Of a stretch of DNA of 64,000 nucleotides, positions 29,227 through 39,989 are shown one piece after another. The position numbers and the translations under genes are program-made. The stretch is taken from NCBI RefSeq assembly GCF_013256425.1, contig NZ_CP053905.1, positions 1 through 64,000 on the forward strand. Reading direction: 5' to 3'. The first letter of the stretch is position 1; the number at the start of each line of letters is the position of its first letter. This stretch comes from Hymenobacter sp. BRD67. GTDB taxonomy: Bacteria > Bacteroidota > Bacteroidia > Cytophagales > Hymenobacteraceae. The notes under the pieces are model-generated. The model was not told where the DNA came from. It saw only the letters and a program-made list of their open reading frames with translations, and ran no database searches.

Positions 29227-29904
29227 TTAAGGCAGAATAAAATTGAAAGGCGAAGCAGTAGGGTCTTCCGGGACTGGTGGGGTGAATTTTTTGTTGGCAG
29301 CCTGAGCCTGTTGCTTTGCTAATTTGAGAGCTAACTTTTTCTCCTCTTGTGCTTTAGTTTCATATAAGCTAGCCAAACGTACCAGTTCGTCTTCGTGGTG
29401 GCTGGTACCTAGCGCACCAGCTAGCTTGGGCATTACTTCATCACGAAAGGAAAGGACCCGAAACTTATCAGCAGAAACTTCCGCGTGTGCAGCCGCTAAA
29501 TCTGTTTGCAGTTTAGCAACGCCAGCGCTGTTGTATTTCCATAGGCACCATACTCGCTGAACAGATGCCCACTCAGCGCCATACAGTTCATAAGTAGATT
29601 TAAGCTGCCTCAGAATGTCGGGCGTATTTTTACTAACCCGTTCTCTTCGCAAAGGCGGACCACCAAAAAACTTGTGGTCAAAATGCCTGGGAAGCGCTTT
29701 GTCAAGTTTAGGATTGTGCGTAGTGGACGTCACGCTGACCTCCACATGCAAATAGGTGGCAGGTTTGCCAGGCTCAGTGCTAGGCTTGATTACCAATAAA
29801 TCAATCTGCCGCCCTTCAGCACTGGGTATCTTCAAATCAGAAACCGTCAGGCAATGATGATGCAGTCGAAAGTATTGTTCGACAATGCGTTCAGTTGCAT
29901 TCAT
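29227..29904 (-). CDS. Nuclease-like accessory protein inside the BREX operon
   Basis: The protein has 225 residues and is intact. It sits between pglX and pglZ with no gap to pglZ, so it is cotranscribed. The N-terminal 110 residues have the order expected of a PD-(D/E)XK-type fold: TERIVEQYFRLHHHCLTVSD, GRQIDLLVIKPS (candidate Asp), then TYLHVEVSVTST (E-x-S in place of E-x-K). The second half is helical and basic (EEKKLALKLAKQQAQAANKK). No named BREX gene matches. It could be a nuclease, an inactive nuclease-fold DNA binder or a regulator. The sequence shows only the fold pattern and the position. Confidence 0.55.
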   Translation of the reverse strand: MNATERIVEQYFRLHHHCLTVSDLKIPSAEGRQIDLLVIKPSTEPGKPATYLHVEVSVTSTTHNPKLDKALPRHFDHKFFGGPPLRRERVSKNTPDILRQLKSTYELYGAEWASVQRVWCLWKYNSAGVAKLQTDLAAAHAEVSADKFRVLSFRDEVMPKLAGALGTSHHEDELVRLASLYETKAQEEKKLALKLAKQQAQAANKKFTPPVPEDPTASPFNFILP

Positions 29905-29913
29905 AGTCAGTTG

Positions 29914-32900
29914 CTAAGCGGTTTCTATTTCTTCTGCCACTGTACCCAAGTCCGCCAACGGCCCCTCGTACAGCGCTTCCAATCCGTGGGCGATGGCCAG
30001 CGAACGGTCCTGCCGACACTTTTCCCGGACACGGGTCGGGAACATCGTCAGGGCCAAGTGGCTCCAATCGTAATCGCCGGCCACTAGCTTGGCGCGGTGC
30101 TGCTCCAGCTTGCGCCGCCAGGCACGGTGGCTGAACAGCTCGGCCAGCAGGCAGGCACTGATGGCCGCCCCGTCGTCGGGTGGGGCTGAAAGCCGGGCTG
30201 GTCGAGCACGCTGGTTAGGTGGGTCACGAACTGGTCGAGGCCGGCCACAAGCTGGGCCACCTCGTCGCGGCGTTGCAGCTGCTCGCGAGCCTCGCGGGCG
30301 CTGGCCGGCGTGGGGCCGTTGAGCAGCTCACTGAACTGACGTAACTCGTCGCGGGCGCGCTGGCGGCGCGGCTCTACGTAATCGTTGAGGGCGGCGTACA
30401 GCGTTTCGCGGCTCAGGCGGGGCGCGTAGAGCCAGAGCACGTAGCTGGTGCCGGGCGCTTGCAGGGGCCAGTAGAGCGGGCCTCGCGCTTGGAGCGGGAG
30501 TAGGCCAGCAAGTGGCGATCGAAGAAACCGCCCGCGCCGGGGCGACCCAGCCACTCGGTAAGCCAGCCGGTAAGGTCGGCGCGGGCAGATGCCAGCAGGG
30601 CGCGGCTTTCAGCTTCGAGGGCGGCGGCGGTGGCCGGGCGCAGCGTGTCCAGCAGCTGGCGCAGGTGGCGCGCTACATCGTGCGGGTGGTCGGGGTCGAG
30701 GGCAGCACGCCCGACCAGGCTACGGGTATGGGGTAAGGAACATCCGCAACGACTACGTCGGCGGCAGTGGCAGCCAGGCGGCCGGTGGCGGGGTGGCGCA
30801 GCGCACCGGGCGGAGCGGGCGGCAGGGCCTCGAAGGGCCGGCCGGGCGGGCAGGCCGGTGGGGCCAGAGCCAGGCGTGCATCCCAGCGGCCGAAGGCAGC
30901 GCCCAGCAGCCACTGCCAGAGGGCAAATGCTACGTCGTCGGGGCTGCCGGGGGCGGCGCTATCGTCGGCCTCATCGTCTTCGTCGGCCGGTGCTTCGTCA
31001 TCGGCGCTGGCGCTGCTAGGGGCCGCATAGAATTGCGCGATGGCCGACCGCTCAGCGGGACCGAAGCCGTAGGCGGTGTACACCCGTTCGTTGATTTCGC
31101 CTTGAATGCCTTGTACTTCGGCCTGACGGCAGCAGCCCGAGCAGCTTCCAGGGTAGCCGTTTCGGCTAGGGTGGTGGGGTCAGTGGCTGGGAGCGGGGGC
31201 GCGCCCACGGCAGCTGCCAAGGCGGGGGACAGGGTTTCTGCAACGGCCGGGCCAGCCAGGGCGGCGGGTAGCAGCACGGCGGGCAGGCGAAAGTGCAAGG
31301 ACGTCTCGCGGGTGAACTCCCGCGCCCGTTGCACGGCGTGGCCCCGCTGGGCCAGGGCCACCAGCTCGGTCACTACCGGCGCAGCGGCCGGCAATTGCAG
31401 AGCGGACGGAAAGGGGGTGCTGTTGAGAGAACCAGATTGAAAGCTGGGAAAACCTTCTCTACCGAGCATTAGTTTGACCAAAAAGTCAAATGGTTGAGAA
31501 GCAAGCACAGACATGTTCAACAAGCTTGTCTCTTCAGTTCCTCGTGGGTTTTCTGCTGGGTATATTCCTTGTCCCCGAACGCTGGTGATAGCCCCAACAG
31601 GCATTGCCTGTGGGCAGAGCTTAGATGCCCTTAGCTGGTAAGTCAAACCAGCCTTAAAGTAAAGATGAACTGAACGAATGTTCTTTGACCAGCTCCCCCA
31701 ACTTGATGCGCCCACGCTTTAAGTTCGAGTCCATTCTCTCCCCATAAAACATTAGTATCAAGAGGGCCATAGAATAGTGAAAAACGGCCACCCTTTGAAA
31801 ACGGCTTCCAATTATTTGAGAAGCATTCGTACCACAACCTGACAAATCTTAAATCGTCACTAGTCTGTAAACCCACTGCCGCATAACCAGCACTAGGTTT
31901 AAAAGCTGGCTGTTGAGAAAACTGAGAAAGAATACTTAATCCGGCCCAATAGGAAAAAGCACTCCCCGGTATCTCCTTAAATGCCGTTGTGGGTACTTCA
32001 AAACGAAGTGGTGATGCCAGATTTAGCATCCCTTCTTGTAAAGCAGCTTCTTTCTCATCGCCTGGTACATTGAGCAGGCGCAGGAATGTGGTCGGCTGGG
32101 CAATGGGTGGGGCTTGCTGAACCACATAAGCGGCAGTTTCCACCATCGCATCAAGCACTTCGCCTCCTAGGTCGGCCACCAGCGGCAGATGGTGGCGCAG
32201 CAGCACTTGCTCGCGGAAGGTTTTGAATGACGAGATAAATAGCCCGTGCGCGAGGAAATTATGCCCACGAAGCCGCCCGGCCGCAGCCGGCTCAGCGCCC
32301 GCGCCACGAACATGGCGAAGATGTCCATTTTGGCGCTAGGGTAGGTGCGTTCGAGGTAGGACTTACTGGCCGCCGCCGCCGCGCCAAAGGGCGGGTTCAT
32401 CAGCACAGCATCGTAGCGTAGGCGGCAGAGGTCCACCAGGGCCAGGGTGCGGCCGCGTCGGCGGCGAACAGCTGCCGTTGATACGCATCGGGGCCAGCCG
32501 CCTGCTCAGCATACAGGGTGAGCGCGGCCAGTAACAGGCTTTCGGCTTCCTCAAAAAATGCTTTGCGGCGCACCCGGCCCAGCGCTTCAGTGAGGGCAAG
32601 CCCAGTTGCTGCGCCGGCGCACCCCGAAACATATCAACCTGCGCAGCCTGGGCCACGGCGGCGCGAGCGTTGGACCAGTTCAGGCGGGCCGCCTCAATGA
32701 GGCCGCTCAGCTCCTGCTCCAGCGGCACGAGCCAGCCCGCTTCGCCCACTAGGCGGGTGTGGGCGGCCACACTGCGTAGCAGCCCCGTCAGCACATCGGC
32801 CTCGGCCGGGGCCAGAGGTTTGGTTTGGCCGGGCAGCGTCTCATGGCGCAGGGTGCGGCCAAAGGCATTCAGTAGCTCGCCCTCGGCCAGCGGCTCGGCC

Positions 32901-34265
32901 CATACCAGCCGCGCCTCGCCGATGCGGGGCGCTGGGCGGCCCGCAGTTTCAGGCGCTGCCAGGTGCGGTGCGCCCGCAGCCACAGCGTGAGGCCCGCCAC
33001 CTGGATGGCGCGGGGTCAATGTCTACGCCGTGCAGGTTATGGGCCAGCACCAGGCCCGGCACCCGCGCCTGAAAGGCCCGGCGCTGGGCAGCCTCGTCGT
33101 CGGGGTGCTCGGCCGCCAGCGCCGCCCGCACATCGGTGAGCACGGTAGCGGCGGGCAGCCGGTCCCAGGCATCGAGGTAAATTGTTTCAAACACATCGAA
33201 GGCGTACAGACCGAAGTGCATGGAGCCGCAAGCGGGGTCGAGCACGCGCAGGCCACGGGGGTCCGGCAAAGGGAACTCCTCCACTGGCAAGCTCTCAACT
33301 GGGGAGCAGCCTTTTCTTTTTTGGCCTTCGCCCCAGCCGCCGGGCCGGTGGGGAGCCACGGCCGGCGTGGCAGTCGGGGCTACCTCAGTATCCGGGGCTT
33401 CGCTAGCAACCAGGTAGCGGCAGCGGGCAGCCAAGGCCGGAGAGGGCCGGCCAGGTCGCGCCAGCGGCGGCCCAGCGTGTTATCGGTCAGAAACTCGACG
33501 ACATAGCGCGGGGTAAAAAACTGGTTACGCACGGCCATTTCGCGGCTCGTGCGCGGGCGCGACTACTGGCCCGCATGGCCTGGCGCTCGGCATCGGAGTT
33601 GAAGTACTGGTAGAGCCAGCCCAGTGTCTCATCGGCATCCCAGGCAAAGCCCAGGTCGGGGCGGCGCAAGTGAGTGAGCACCATCTCAAATGCGGCCTGG
33701 CGCGGCCAAAGTAGCCCATAGGGCGAGAAGGCCCCGAACAGGCCCGGTAGCTCACGAGCCAGCCGGTCAAAGTTGGCCCGGATGAAGGCGGCGTAGCGGG
33801 CATCGCCGCTGGGGTAGGCCTGGCTGGTATAGAGGGAAAATAGGTCGGTGTAGCCTTCTGATTGCGGGCCACGGCGCAGGCATTCCAGCACTATCTCGCG
33901 CTCCTCGGCCAGCCGTAGGGCCGTGAGGCGGTTGAGAAATGTATAGGCCTGTTCGAGCAGCAGCCGGGCAACGCTTCGGCCAAGCGAGGCGGGCCACTGG
34001 CGGTGGCACCGGGCACAGTAGTGGCCAGGTAGTGCAGGCGCTCTTGCAGCCGCGCCGCGCTGGCGCGAGTGGCCCGGTCGGCGTTGGGCAGCTCAGTTGG
34101 GGCCGTCAGCTTTACACCCGTGTAGGCGGGCGGCGCGCCAGCGGTCACTGGAGCCAGCTGGAAGAAGATGCCGTAGCCGGGCAGCTGCTGCTCAAAGTCG
34201 CGGTAGAGAGCAGCACGGGCATCGGCCACAAACTGGCGGAGCAAAGAGCGTTCGGCGGGCGTCAT
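29914..34265 (-). CDS. pglX: BREX adenine methyltransferase PglX (frameshifted)
   Basis: PglX methylates an adenine in host DNA and so marks self for BREX. The start is ATG 34265 (MTPAERSLLRQFVADARAAL). The SAM-binding motif LDPACGSMHFGLYAFDVFET lies near 33230, and the catalytic N6-adenine motif NPPFG (in DAVLMNPPFGAAAAASKSYL) lies near 32400. Next comes FVARALSRLRPGGFVGIISS, then a long target-recognition region to the stop at 29914. Frames change many times (near 33890, 33510, 33000, 32600, 32250, 31700, 30920, 30520 and 30200). The span would give about 1,450 residues, somewhat longer than many PglX proteins. Motifs and order make the identity safe; its integrity is not. Confidence 0.85.
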
Positions 34266-34359
34266 AGCGTGGGAAAAACCGCTACCCGGCTCCGATGAAA
34301 TTACTTGATGAGCAAGTTCAATTGGAGTAGGGTAGCGGGTAGCAGAAAATTAGTACGGG

Positions 34360-37300
34360 TTAGTCTTCAAAATCAAGTTCGACGGCCTGGCCGGTGGTGA
34401 AGCCGGCGCGCAGCCGTTGCAGGCGGTCAATCAACTGGTCGAGGTCGGCGACGGAGGTGAGGCGGCGGCGCAGGCGTAGCGGCGTAGCCATCTCGCCAGG
34501 CTTGCCTTGGTCGTCTTCGGCTACTTCGCTGGGCGGCGGCGCGGGCGGGCGGGCTTCGCTCACGCGCTGGCGCAGGCCTGCCAGGCGTTCTTCTACCGCG
34601 TAACCGTGGTTTTGCAGGTCTTCCAGGTCGCGCAGGGTGCCAGGGCGCACCCGCTCGTAAGGCTGCATGAGGGCCGTTAGCGCATCGTCAATCGCAGTTT
34701 GGGCTTCCACGTCCAGGTAGCTCCAGGTGTAGAGGCCGCGCAGCTCGGCCGCTGTTTGGCGCAGGCGCTCTACCTGGTGGCTGGCCAGGGCCTGCACCCC
34801 GGCTTTCAGGGCGGCATCGAGCTGCCGGTGGGCAGCGGTCAGGTCGGCCGTGCGCCCGCCAAACGTGTCGTGCGTCAGCAACTCATCCAGCTTGGCCAGG
34901 GGCTCGGCCGTAGCGCGGCGCAGCTCAGCCAGGGCTACCACGTCGGGTAGGCGAGCCAGACGCTCGCGCAGCGGCAGCAGCTCCCGCAGCGTGTTTTCCA
35001 AGCCCGTGTCGAACTGCCGTTTGAGGTTGTCGGCCCAGCTCAGGTCCGAAACCAATTGATTGTCAGGGTCACCGAGGCGGCTGATTACATCGGCATCATC
35101 GCCAGCCAGCAAGTCGCGCAGCTGCGTGAGCACCCGCTCAGCCCGCTCGGGCCGGGCACCTGCACAGCCTGTAAACGGCTGGGTAGGCCGGCCAGCGCGG
35201 TTATTTTTCCCGGAAAGAACTCGCGGGCCGCCCGGCCGATACCGTTCAGCGTGGGGACACCGTTTCGGTAGTCAGCTCTTCTAGGCGGAAGGCCGCCTTG
35301 TTGCGCAGCTCGGCCGAGGGCACGCCATCGGCCAGGCGCAGCGTCACGCGGTTGAAGCCGCTCGTATTGCCGATGGCAGCGCGGGCCTCGGTGCTGGTGC
35401 CGCTTACGTCCTGCCCACCGGTGCGCAGCTTGATGCGCCCGTCGCGCAGCAAGGCCGCTACCAGGTAGCGGGTGGTGTCTTTCGACCAGCCGAAAGGTGG
35501 CCCGCTGAACACGTCGAGCAGCGGGCGGCCATCAGCTTGCAGGTGGCGGCGCAGATAATCGGCCACGGCCACCAGCGCGGGGTGGTCGGCTCGCACCGCC
35601 CCGTTGCTATCGGCCAGGCCCAGCGGGTCAAACTGCGTGGGCAGGGTAGTCAGGTCTTTTGCTTGCAGAAACTGCACCGCTGCTTCGGCCGCGGTGGGCT
35701 GGCCCGCGAGGTTGTACTTTTCATACGTCAGCTCGGCCACGTCTTTCAGCCGCTTGCCCAGGGCACCCGGTAGGGTGCTAGCCTCGGTGCGGGCCGCCGT
35801 CTGCGAGCCCCGGAAGATGAAAGAGCCATTTTCGAGGCTCTGGCGCACTTTCTGGCCTAGCTCACGCATTAGCCGGCGCGTCAGTTCCTGCTGGCTCCGC
35901 ACGTACTGCGCCTCGTCGCCGGGGCGAGCCGAGTGCTGGTTGAGGCGCACGATTTCGCCGGCCCGGTAGAGGTCGCGCACTTGGTCGTGCCAGCCAGCGG
36001 GTAGCTGGCCGCAGGCATACAGCCGGTTGTGTTCCTGCGGGTCGGTCGAGCGCAGGGCCAGCTGGCTTAGCTGGGTCTGATACTCGGCGGGGTCGAGCAG
36101 CGTCACGACTACCTGAATGGGGTCGGCCCCGGCCGCCACCTGCGATAGCACATCGGCCCCGGATACCAGAACAGGCCCGCTACTACGGCCGGTTGCCACC
36201 CAGCATCGTGCGGCGGGTGGTGTCGGGCAGTAGTTCTTTCAGCACCTCGTGTTCCAAGCGCAGCCGGTCGGCGGTGAGCGGTTGAAGCTTGTTGCGCTCG
36301 GTTTCCAACTCCTTCACCTCGTCGCTCATGATACGCACCTGGTCGTTGAGCAGGGCGAAAGGCAGCGCGTCGCTGGCAATAAGCTGTTCCAGCGCTTGCT
36401 TCACTTGGGCCGGGGTGCGGAGCTGACGGGCATCGGGCTGGAGCAGGGCCGCCACGTTGACAAACGTGACGGGTACTACTTCCTCAATGATTTGCATGAC
36501 GGCTACCGCCGCCGCCGCTTCGGCTTCCAGCGAACTGGCCCCAAACAGCTGGCGGCCTTATCTACGGCCGTGGCCAGGTAGGGCAGGGAGCGGCTGATTT
36601 CCAGCGTCAGCACCCGGTAAAAGTCGGTAAGGGTAATGAGGCGGCCGGGTGCGGCATCGGCTACTGCCGTGCCACTGGTTTTATCGAGTAGCATATCCTG
36701 CGTCAGCTTCAAGGCCGAGCGCAGGCCCAGCCCGCCGTGCTTGGTAGCCAGCCGGCTCAGTAGCCGCAGCATCAAGGCAAAGTGCTGCGGCAGGAAGGGG
36801 TACAGGTCAACGAATCGGTCCTGGCTGAATTCCGGTAGCCGTAGCACGCTCACATCTTGCAGGCGAGTAGCGTGTTGAACGCTCTGGCTGACCTGCTCAA
36901 ATAGCTGACGTAGTGTAGTTACGCCAGGCGCATTCTTCTTCAGCAAACGCTCGGTAATGATGTGCCCGATATCGCTGGACTCTAACTCCAAGCCAAGTGG
37001 GAAACGGGCCGCAGCTTCGCCAGCTTGGCCGAGTTGAGGGCCGCGTCAGGGTTATCATTGGTCAATGTCTGCTGGGCCGTCACCATCAGCAGCGCGTGGC
37101 CTTGTTGTTTCAAGGCTTCCGCTAGGCCCTGCAATGCATGGATGCGGTCGTCGGAAGGGGCCACGTACTGGCCCACTTCGTCAATCACAAAAATCACGTT
37201 GTGGTAGCCGGTACGCTGCCGCACTAGGCTCAGCATGGTAGCTACATCTTCGTCGAGCCCGCGCTCGATTTGCAGCTCTGCCGTGTTGGCCAGCGTGTCG

Positions 37301-37964
37301 GGCGTGGAGAAGCTTTGCGGGTAAAATTCATGGGCCAGCTGCGAAGCCACCTGAATACCGAAGTAGGGGTCATCGCGCACTTCCTCCCAGGTTAGGCCGC
37401 TGGCTTCTTCCTGCGCCCGCGCCTTGAAAGCGTCCAGCTTGCCATCGCGCAGCAGCCTCAGCTCCAGGTCGCGGGTGCGGGCCTCGGTCGAGAAACCCGC
37501 CCATTGCAGCACTTTGCGGTACATCTCTTCGTGTACCAACCGCATTGCGCCGCTGGCTTCCGAGGCGAGGTCCAGCATCACCACGGCGGCCGGGTGGCGC
37601 TGCGCCAGCGTCAGCAGGCGCTGGCGCAAGGTGGGATTGAGTCGGTCGGCCAGCTGCTCCCGAAATGGCCGGCCATCCAATTTCTTGTCAGTGTCCAGGG
37701 CCATGCCCAGGTACTTGGTAAAGGAGCTTTTGCCGGAGCCGTAAAAGCCAGATACCCAAATACCAACTTCGGTGTTAGCGCTGCCATTGGCCCCATCTTC
37801 TACCGCTTCAAGCAGCTTCTCAATTCGCTCCTCGATGTGGGGGTAGTGACGTACTCCTGCACTTCCATCAGCAGCGCGGCTTCGCGCTTGGCGTTGGTGC
37901 CATAATTCACGACCGGCTCAATCGGGCGCTCTATTTCTAGGTTAAAAAGAGTACGAATGCTCAT
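34360..37964 (-). CDS. brxC: BREX ATPase BrxC (frameshifted)
   Basis: BrxC is the large P-loop ATPase of BREX. It starts at ATG 37964 (MSIRTLFNLEIERPIEPVVN), overlapping the brxB stop as ATGA. A C-run undercall near 37850 shifts the frame before HIEERIEKLLEAVEDG. The Walker A motif is WVSGFYGSGKSSFTKYLGMA near 37720, and the Walker B-like acidic motif is NVIFVIDEVGQYVAPS near 37190. Later frame changes lie near 37000, 36500, 36190 and 35250. The span codes for about 1,200 residues, as expected for the family. The C-terminal quarter is mostly helical and ends VELDFED. Confidence 0.87.
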
Positions 37965-38557
37965 GCAGTGGTGGCCTCAAAGTGGGTGGAGCGATAGTTG
38001 CCGTCTTCGGGATAGAAGCCCAAGAATTTCAGCGCGTACTTGGCCGTGCGCTGGCCGGGGTAAAACACGATGACAGGGCCTTTCAGCGTCTGGGTAAGCT
38101 GGTTTTCGATGGTACCAATGCGAACGGCCGGGTGCAGGGCTTCTAGGTCGGTGAGCAGTAGCACGGTCTTCTCACCCGAAGCGCCAAAGCGCGTGGTGAT
38201 GTCAGCCGCCAGCTTTTCGCCTGCTGGCCCCGTGATTTGGTGCAGCAGCTTCGGGCTGGCCGCGAACTTATCGGCAGCCGGCAGCGGCTTGGTGGCTTCC
38301 AGCTGTAATGACCTGGACAGGAGCGGATGCTTCTCGGCCAAGCCCGGCAGCTCTTTAGCAAAGCTGTATTCCCGCGTCTTATAACCGTTGTCAGTCAGGC
38401 GCTTTCGCCACTTGTGCAGCTGCCGTTTCACTTCCAACGCTTGGTCCGGCGGAAAAACGAGATAGTAAAACTGCGCCGCCCCGGTCGGGTTAATAGTTTG
38501 GTAGCGCGTGTTCAGCGCATCAAGCAACTGCGTAAATGCTTCGGTGAGTGAGGTCAT
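37961..38557 (-). CDS. brxB: BREX protein BrxB (DUF1788)
   Basis: The protein has 198 residues and is intact. It matches the DUF1788/BrxB family: YYLVFPPDQALEVKRQLHKW, then LLTDLEALHPAVRIGTIENQ and the closing VIVFYPGQRT with LKFLGFYPEDGNYRSTHF. BrxB is a conserved small BREX component whose biochemical role is poorly defined. Its start overlaps the end of brxA by about 38 nt and its stop overlaps the brxC start by 4 nt, so translation of the three genes is tightly coupled. Confidence 0.9.
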   Translation of the reverse strand: MTSLTEAFTQLLDALNTRYQTINPTGAAQFYYLVFPPDQALEVKRQLHKWRKRLTDNGYKTREYSFAKELPGLAEKHPLLSRSLQLEATKPLPAADKFAASPKLLHQITGPAGEKLAADITTRFGASGEKTVLLLTDLEALHPAVRIGTIENQLTQTLKGPVIVFYPGQRTAKYALKFLGFYPEDGNYRSTHFEATTA

Positions 38558-39329
38558 GCAGGAGCGCAGTAGTGGTGGGATAAGTCCATTCGAGGCGGAG
38601 CACGTCGCCGGCTGATAGCACGGTAAGCCAGTTGTGCAGGGTCAGGCGGCGCAAAGCGGGCAGCACATCGGCGCTTTGCAGGCCGAGTACTTGCCACAGC
38701 GGGTGGGCCAGCAGCGCGGGTACATCTAAGTGCAACTCATGCAGCCAATAAGCTAGATACACCACTGTTTCGGGGTGCGGCTGAAATGGCCGTAGCGAGC
38801 GAGTTCCCTGCCGGTTGGGCGCGCCCAGCAGGCCAAATTCGGTGAGGGTGCCGGTCAGGCGGCGGGCGGTGCGCTCGGTTAAGCCTTCCGACCAGTCGCT
38901 GCCCGTGCGCCCCAGCTTCTGGGCCTCGCGCAAAAAGTCCTGCGCTGCTTCCTTTGGCAGGTCGCGGCGGCCAGCATAGTGGGCAGGCCAGTAAACTTCT
39001 TGCAGAAAAGCCAGCAGCTCCGGGTGCGCAGCCGCAGTGTGCAGCAAGCATACTTCAGTAAAGATGCCCGCTGTAGGCAACTGCTTGGCCAACTCCTGAA
39101 TATGAACCACGGGTTGTGGCTGGCCCCGCATGAAACGGCGGCTGAATACCGCCACCACGTCCCGGATGCGAGCTTCGGTGGCCCGGCCCAGGTAGCCGGC
39201 GGCCAGCGCCTCCTGGGCCAGTTTTTGAGCTGTGATGCCCGGCTGCCAATGCTGGGCCAATTGATGCACCTCGGGTAGCAGGGCCTGCCCCTTGTTGAGG
39301 GCCGCCGTGAAAAGCTGGGTAGTACGCAT
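38520..39329 (-). CDS. brxA: BREX protein BrxA (DUF1819)
   Basis: The protein has 269 residues and is intact. It matches the DUF1819/BrxA family of helical winged-helix proteins: LAQEALAAGYLGRATEARIR, then FTEVCLLHTAAAHPELLAFL and a C-terminal region ending LRLEWTYPTTTALLHDLTHR. BrxA is a small DNA-binding protein of unknown precise role in BREX. The gene starts 2 nt after the brxE stop and overlaps brxB, consistent with a single polycistronic message. Confidence 0.85.
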   Translation of the reverse strand: MRTTQLFTAALNKGQALLPEVHQLAQHWQPGITAQKLAQEALAAGYLGRATEARIRDVVAVFSRRFMRGQPQPVVHIQELAKQLPTAGIFTEVCLLHTAAAHPELLAFLQEVYWPAHYAGRRDLPKEAAQDFLREAQKLGRTGSDWSEGLTERTARRLTGTLTEFGLLGAPNRQGTRSLRPFQPHPETVVYLAYWLHELHLDVPALLAHPLWQVLGLQSADVLPALRRLTLHNWLTVLSAGDVLRLEWTYPTTTALLHDLTHRSIYAVA

Positions 39330-39331
39330 AA

Positions 39332-39823
39332 TCAGGCCGTGGTGAAGTAAGGAAATACCTGTACACCGCCCCGCAAAGCAGCCCCGTAGCAGGACCGCAA
39401 TGCCGGCAGCGCCGACCCGGAAAGCAAATCGGCACTGCTGCCCAGCCGTTGGGCACCCGTAGCCAGCGTAGCCGTTGTGGTTGGTACCGTCCGCAAGGCA
39501 TCTTTCTCACTTAGCCACTGCTGCGCCTGGGCTACCGGCAGTTGTAGGCCGGTGTAATAGATGGCTTCTTCCAGACCTTCGGGCAGCCGGAATAAATGAT
39601 AATCCATTCCCGACAGCCACTTATCGTGCGCCTGACAGGCTGCCTGACTACTAAGTTGCCAGGCCACGGCGGGCGCGGCATCGGCGAATAAATGCTTAAA
39701 ATCCAACGCGGCATCGGCGGTCAGGCAGCTGGTGGGCCACCAGCTAGGCGTGCTCGCTTCCCCCGCGTAGGCTACCTGCAACCGAAGCAGCAAAAACTGT
39801 TCAACTAACTCTGCAAACGTCAT
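39332..39823 (-). CDS. brxE: BrxE family protein, first gene of the BREX operon
   Basis: The protein has 163 residues from ATG 39823 (MTFAELVEQFLLLRLQVAYA). The WW motif (STPSWWPTSCL) and the helical stretch ending DYHLFRLPEGLEEAIYY fit BrxE, a small protein described from type 6 BREX. An upstream in-frame ATG at 39865 would start inside the 39831-39868 palindrome, so 39823 is preferred. It leads the operon and is adjacent to brxA. Its function is unknown. Confidence 0.72.
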   Translation of the reverse strand: MTFAELVEQFLLLRLQVAYAGEASTPSWWPTSCLTADAALDFKHLFADAAPAVAWQLSSQAACQAHDKWLSGMDYHLFRLPEGLEEAIYYTGLQLPVAQAQQWLSEKDALRTVPTTTATLATGAQRLGSSADLLSGSALPALRSCYGAALRGGVQVFPYFTTA

Positions 39824-39830
39824 AGCGAAT

Positions 39831-39868
39831 AAAGTGGAAGGTCGAAGGTAACGACCTGTTTCCACTTT
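39831..39868. promoter_or_regulatory. Inverted repeat over the BREX promoter region
   Basis: AAAGTGGAA plus GGTCG on one side pair with CGACC plus TTCCACTTT on the other, around a central AAGGTAA. On the minus strand the centre reads TTACCTTCG, one mismatch from the -7 box TAnnTTTG. The repeat lies 8 nt ahead of the brxE start and so is well placed for a repressor to close the BREX promoter. Confidence 0.5.
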
Positions 39869-39989
39869 GCCTGCGCTACGTTTGGGCTTCTCGGCTTAAC
39901 TCGTTGGGCCGCCAGGCAGACCATTTACTTTCGCAAGTGCTTCCACTCGCAGTCATCAGTAAACAGGTCAGGGGTGAAGTATAATTTAC

